DNA from: an uncultured Sutterella sp.
Lineage (GTDB): Bacteria > Pseudomonadota > Gammaproteobacteria > Burkholderiales > Burkholderiaceae_F
Reading direction: 5' to 3'
Assembly (NCBI GenBank): GCA_905213905.1
Contig: CAJMKD010000012.1
Span: forward strand, 17,017-81,016
Length of the DNA: 64,000 bases
In this document: positions 61,603 to 64,000 of the stretch, piece by piece
How positions within the stretch are numbered: the first letter of the stretch is position 1
How the letters are laid out: the number at the start of each line of letters is the position of its first letter
Notes under the pieces: generated by a model
What the model was told of the DNA's origin: nothing
The model's input: only the letters and a program-made list of their open reading frames with translations
The model's database searches: none
Translations under genes and position numbers: made by a program

Positions 61603-63246
61603 ATGCTCAGCGACATCGAAATCGCCCAGCAGGCTCATCTCATTCCCATCAACGACCTCGCGCACGGCGCCGGCCTCTCGGACGCCGAATTTGAGCCCTA
61701 TGGCCGCGACAAGGCCAAAGTGGCGCTCGACCCCTCGCGCAAAATGCATGCGAAGCTCATCCTCGTCACGGCGACATCAGGCATGCCCGCCGGCTCCGGC
61801 AAGACAACGACGAGCATCGCGCTCGCGCAGGGCATGAAGAAAATCGGCCGCAACGCCGTTCTTGCGCTGCGCGAACCTTCGCTCGGCCCGGTCTTCGGCA
61901 TGAAGGGCGGCGCCGCCGGCGGCGGCTACAGCCAGGTGCTGCCGATGGAAGCGATCAATCTGCACTTCACCGGCGACCTCCATGCGATCACCGCTGCCAA
62001 CAACCTCCTTGCCGCGCTCCTTGACAACGCGCGCCATCAGGGCCAGGTCCAGCTGCGCGAAATCTACTGGCGCCGCGTGATGGACGTCAACGACCGCATG
62101 CTTCGCAACATCATCACGGGCCTCGGCGGTCCAGCGAACGGCATTCCGACCGAAGCGGGCTTCGACATCACAGCCGCTTCCGAACTGATGGCGATTCTTT
62201 GCCTCGCCACCGACATGGAAGACCTGCGCCGCCGCCTCGACCGCATTGTGCTCGGCATCAAGACAGACGGCACGGCCTACACCTGCGGCGAACTCGGCGC
62301 CACGGGCGCGCTTCTCGCGCTGCTTCTCGACGCCATGAAGCCCAACCTCGTGCAGTCGATCGAAGGCAACCTCGCCTTTGTGCACGGCGGCCCCTTCGCC
62401 AACATCGCGCACGGCTGCAACTCCGTGGGCGCCACCTATGCGGCCATGAAGCTCGGCGACTACGCCATTACGGAAGCGGGCTTCGGCTCGGATCTCGGCG
62501 CCGAAAAGTTCTTCAACATCAAGTGCCGCGCCGCCGGCCTCAAACCGGCCGCGGTTGTGCTCGTCACTTCCACGAAGGCGCTCAAGTGGCACGGCGGCGT
62601 GCCGCTCCCTGAAATCGGCAAGCCTGACATGGAAGCCCTGAAGAAGGGCCTTTGCAACCTCGAAGCGCACATTGCCAATCTCAAGCACTTCGGCCCCAAC
62701 ATCGTCGTTTCGCTCAATCACTTCCATACGGACGACGACGCCGAAATCGACGTCATCCGCAGCCGCGCGCTCGAGCTCGGCGTCCGCTTTGCCGTCTGCG
62801 ACGGCTTCGCCAAGGGCGGCGAAGGCGCCGTGGCGCTTGCCAACGCCGTGATTGAAGCTGCCGAGGAAGAAAAGCCTCTGCAGTTCACGTACGATCCGCA
62901 GGCTCCAGTACTCGACAAAATCAACGCGATCGTGACGCAGGTTTACGGCGGCTCGGGCGCCGATCTTTCCGATGCGGCGAAAAAGGATCTCAAGCGCATC
63001 ACCGACCTCGGCTTTGACAAGCTCCCCGTCTGCATTGCGAAGACGCCCTTCTCGCTCACCGCAGACGCCAAGGCGCTCGGCGCGCCGAAGGGATTCCGCG
63101 TTCCGGTGCAGCGCCTCATCCTCAATGCCGGCGCAGGCTTCATCGTCGTCACGACGGGCGCCATCATGCGCATGCCTGGCCTGCCGAAGCAGCCTGCGGC
63201 CATGCAGATCGACGTCGTCGACGGGCGCATTGTCGGCCTGAGCTGA
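61603..63246 (+). CDS. fhs: Formate-tetrahydrofolate ligase (547 aa)
   Basis: Joins formate to tetrahydrofolate using ATP, feeding one-carbon units for purines. ATG 61603 is preceded by ACGGAG. The ATP-binding loop is PAGSGKTTTSIALAQGM near residue 70; other family blocks are REPSLGPVFGMKGGAAGGGYSQVLPMEAINLHFTGDLHAI, DMEDLRRRLDRIVLG, GGPFANIAHGCNSV and TEAGFGSDLGAEKFFNIKCR. The C-terminal GAGFIVVTTGAIMRMPGLPK is intact. Full family length (about 550-560). The enzyme is typical of anaerobes and gut bacteria. Confidence 0.95.
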   Translation: MLSDIEIAQQAHLIPINDLAHGAGLSDAEFEPYGRDKAKVALDPSRKMHAKLILVTATSGMPAGSGKTTTSIALAQGMKKIGRNAVLALREPSLGPVFGMKGGAAGGGYSQVLPMEAINLHFTGDLHAITAANNLLAALLDNARHQGQVQLREIYWRRVMDVNDRMLRNIITGLGGPANGIPTEAGFDITAASELMAILCLATDMEDLRRRLDRIVLGIKTDGTAYTCGELGATGALLALLLDAMKPNLVQSIEGNLAFVHGGPFANIAHGCNSVGATYAAMKLGDYAITEAGFGSDLGAEKFFNIKCRAAGLKPAAVVLVTSTKALKWHGGVPLPEIGKPDMEALKKGLCNLEAHIANLKHFGPNIVVSLNHFHTDDDAEIDVIRSRALELGVRFAVCDGFAKGGEGAVALANAVIEAAEEEKPLQFTYDPQAPVLDKINAIVTQVYGGSGADLSDAAKKDLKRITDLGFDKLPVCIAKTPFSLTADAKALGAPKGFRVPVQRLILNAGAGFIVVTTGAIMRMPGLPKQPAAMQIDVVDGRIVGLS

Positions 63247-63282
63247 GAACGCTTCCGTCTGCGTTGACACGCTGACCCAAAC

Positions 63283-63322
63283 GCCGTCCGCGCGCATGCC
63301 GCCGCGGACGGCTTTTCTTTTT
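63283..63322 (+). terminator. Rho-independent terminator
   Basis: GCCGTCCGCG pairs with CGCGGACGGC (ending 63312), then TTTTCTTTTT. Confidence 0.9.
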
Positions 63323-63376
63323 CATTTGCAAGGCGCTTTTGCCGCCGCCAGATAAGTAAAGCGCTGCGCCTGCGGC

Positions 63377-63850
63377 CTAGCGGCCGATTTCCGGACGTCC
63401 GGGGAAGAGCCTGTCGAGAATCCGCGCCAGGTACCGTGAAAAGCGGATGTAGCGCGAGTGGGTGGAAATCAGATTGCGCGAAGGATCGAAGCTTGCGTTC
63501 GCGTACTTCTCGCCATTCACGTAGAGATCGATGTTGATCGCATACTGCTTCACCAGCGCCGGCAGATAGTACTGCTCGCCCGCCCAGTTGTAGACAATCG
63601 TCTGCGGGCAAACGCCCGGGTCTGTCCCGGTCGGCAGTTCGACGACGGCGAACCCCTTTCTGTCGAGCAGCTTCAGAAGCGTATCGTGCACGCGGTCCGT
63701 CACCTTCTCGGGCCGCACGACGCAGATGCCGTCGTCCGTCGTGCGAAGGCTGCCGTTGATGTGCACGACGGAGCAGCCCGAGAGCGGCACGGCGCTTGCT
63801 GCAGCGATCGCCGCAGCGGCAAGCGTCATGAAGAGTCTCTTTCCGGGCAT
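63377..63850 (-). CDS. Lipoprotein, Sbal_3080-like family (157 aa)
   Basis: Lipoprotein signal with lipobox PLSGCS near residue 26. The mature part has ICVVRPEKVTDRVHDTLLKLLDRKGFAVVEL, GTDPGVCPQTIVYNWAGEQYYLPALVKQYAINIDLYVNGEKYANASFD and a basic C-terminal helix. The same C-x-helix-GT-P-x2-CP-x-I-Y pattern is found in the lipoprotein at 59641, so the two are paralogues flanking the regulator and fhs. Function unknown; probably in the periplasm, anchored to the outer membrane. Confidence 0.78.
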   Translation of the reverse strand: MPGKRLFMTLAAAAIAAASAVPLSGCSVVHINGSLRTTDDGICVVRPEKVTDRVHDTLLKLLDRKGFAVVELPTGTDPGVCPQTIVYNWAGEQYYLPALVKQYAINIDLYVNGEKYANASFDPSRNLISTHSRYIRFSRYLARILDRLFPGRPEIGR

Positions 63851-63931
63851 CGTTGAACCTTCCGCAGCTAAAAAATGAAAGCAGTCTGCATTTTCGCAGA
63901 TCAGCGCTGCACCGACGTGATCTTTGATGCT

Positions 63932-63956
63932 CCCCTCCCAACTACGTTGGGAGGGG
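63932..63956. repeat. Perfect GC-rich hairpin near the right end of the window
   Basis: An 11-bp stem (63932-63942 with 63946-63956) and a 3-base loop are followed by ATTCTAAGG. The short-loop subterminal hairpin resembles those at the ends of IS200/IS605-type elements, but no tnpA or tnpB is in the window. It could also be a terminator for a gene to the right. Confidence 0.4.
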
Positions 63957-64000
63957 ATTCTAAGGACCGTAATCCTTATCCTAATCGCTGCCCTATTTGG

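Overview
The window is GC-rich (about 60 %) bacterial chromosome with dense, short-spaced operons. The gene content suggests a gut-associated betaproteobacterium of the Sutterellaceae (Burkholderiales). The evidence is several exported flavocytochrome-c-type reductase flavoproteins, a separate small tetrahaem cytochrome c, a TtrS/TtrR-like two-component system, a Dba-DsbI thiol-oxidation pair, a MDCP-type CadA/CadR metal-efflux pair and a yciB-ppiC pair. This taxonomic placement is inference; there is no rRNA or other definitive marker. No tRNA, rRNA, CRISPR array, transposase or phage structural gene is visible.

Layout. 1-3000: end of a chalcone-isomerase-like gene, then a leftward cluster of five small genes of unknown function. 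3.6-14.3 kb: HAD phosphatase, a respiratory island (sensor kinase, response regulator and Tat flavoprotein leftward; Tat flavoprotein and tetrahaem cytochrome rightward), a DprA-like gene and a fumarate-reductase-type flavoprotein. 15.1-21.1 kb: serB, then a leftward ABC importer plus metallophosphoesterase preceded by a Pho-box-like site. 21.4-32.6 kb: GNAT, M16 protease, yciB, PPIase, another Tat flavoprotein, a Sel1-repeat protein, YihY, DsbI and the 55-residue Dba. 32.9-40 kb: isoaspartyl dipeptidase, two membrane proteins, CadR and a P1B ATPase around a MerR-type promoter, an EF-hand-like membrane protein and a CMD-family protein. 40.1-43.6 kb: a lysine riboswitch controlling an APC permease and a YtcJ-type amidohydrolase. 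43.7-49.1 kb: a frameshifted MocR regulator, a Tat-exported TenA-like protein, a LysR regulator and a flavoprotein gene with an in-frame amber codon. 49.5-57.4 kb: nrdA-nrdB, a coiled-coil membrane protein, an aldo/keto reductase, an orphan MetQ lipoprotein and an unknown gene. 57.5-64 kb: thiC under a TPP riboswitch, two related lipoproteins, an orphan FixJ-type regulator and fhs.

How it fits together. The dominant theme is anaerobic respiration with exported FAD reductases. Five such genes are present, in three active-site types. Only two keep the full fumarate-reductase residue set, and one of those two is interrupted by a stop codon. One pair sits around a kinase with a PhnD-like sensor domain, which suggests substrate-induced respiration of an acceptor other than fumarate. 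A second theme is nutrient uptake under RNA or DNA switches whose downstream enzymes are not fully explained: lysine riboswitch to permease and amidohydrolase, Pho box to ABC importer and phosphodiesterase, TPP riboswitch to thiC.
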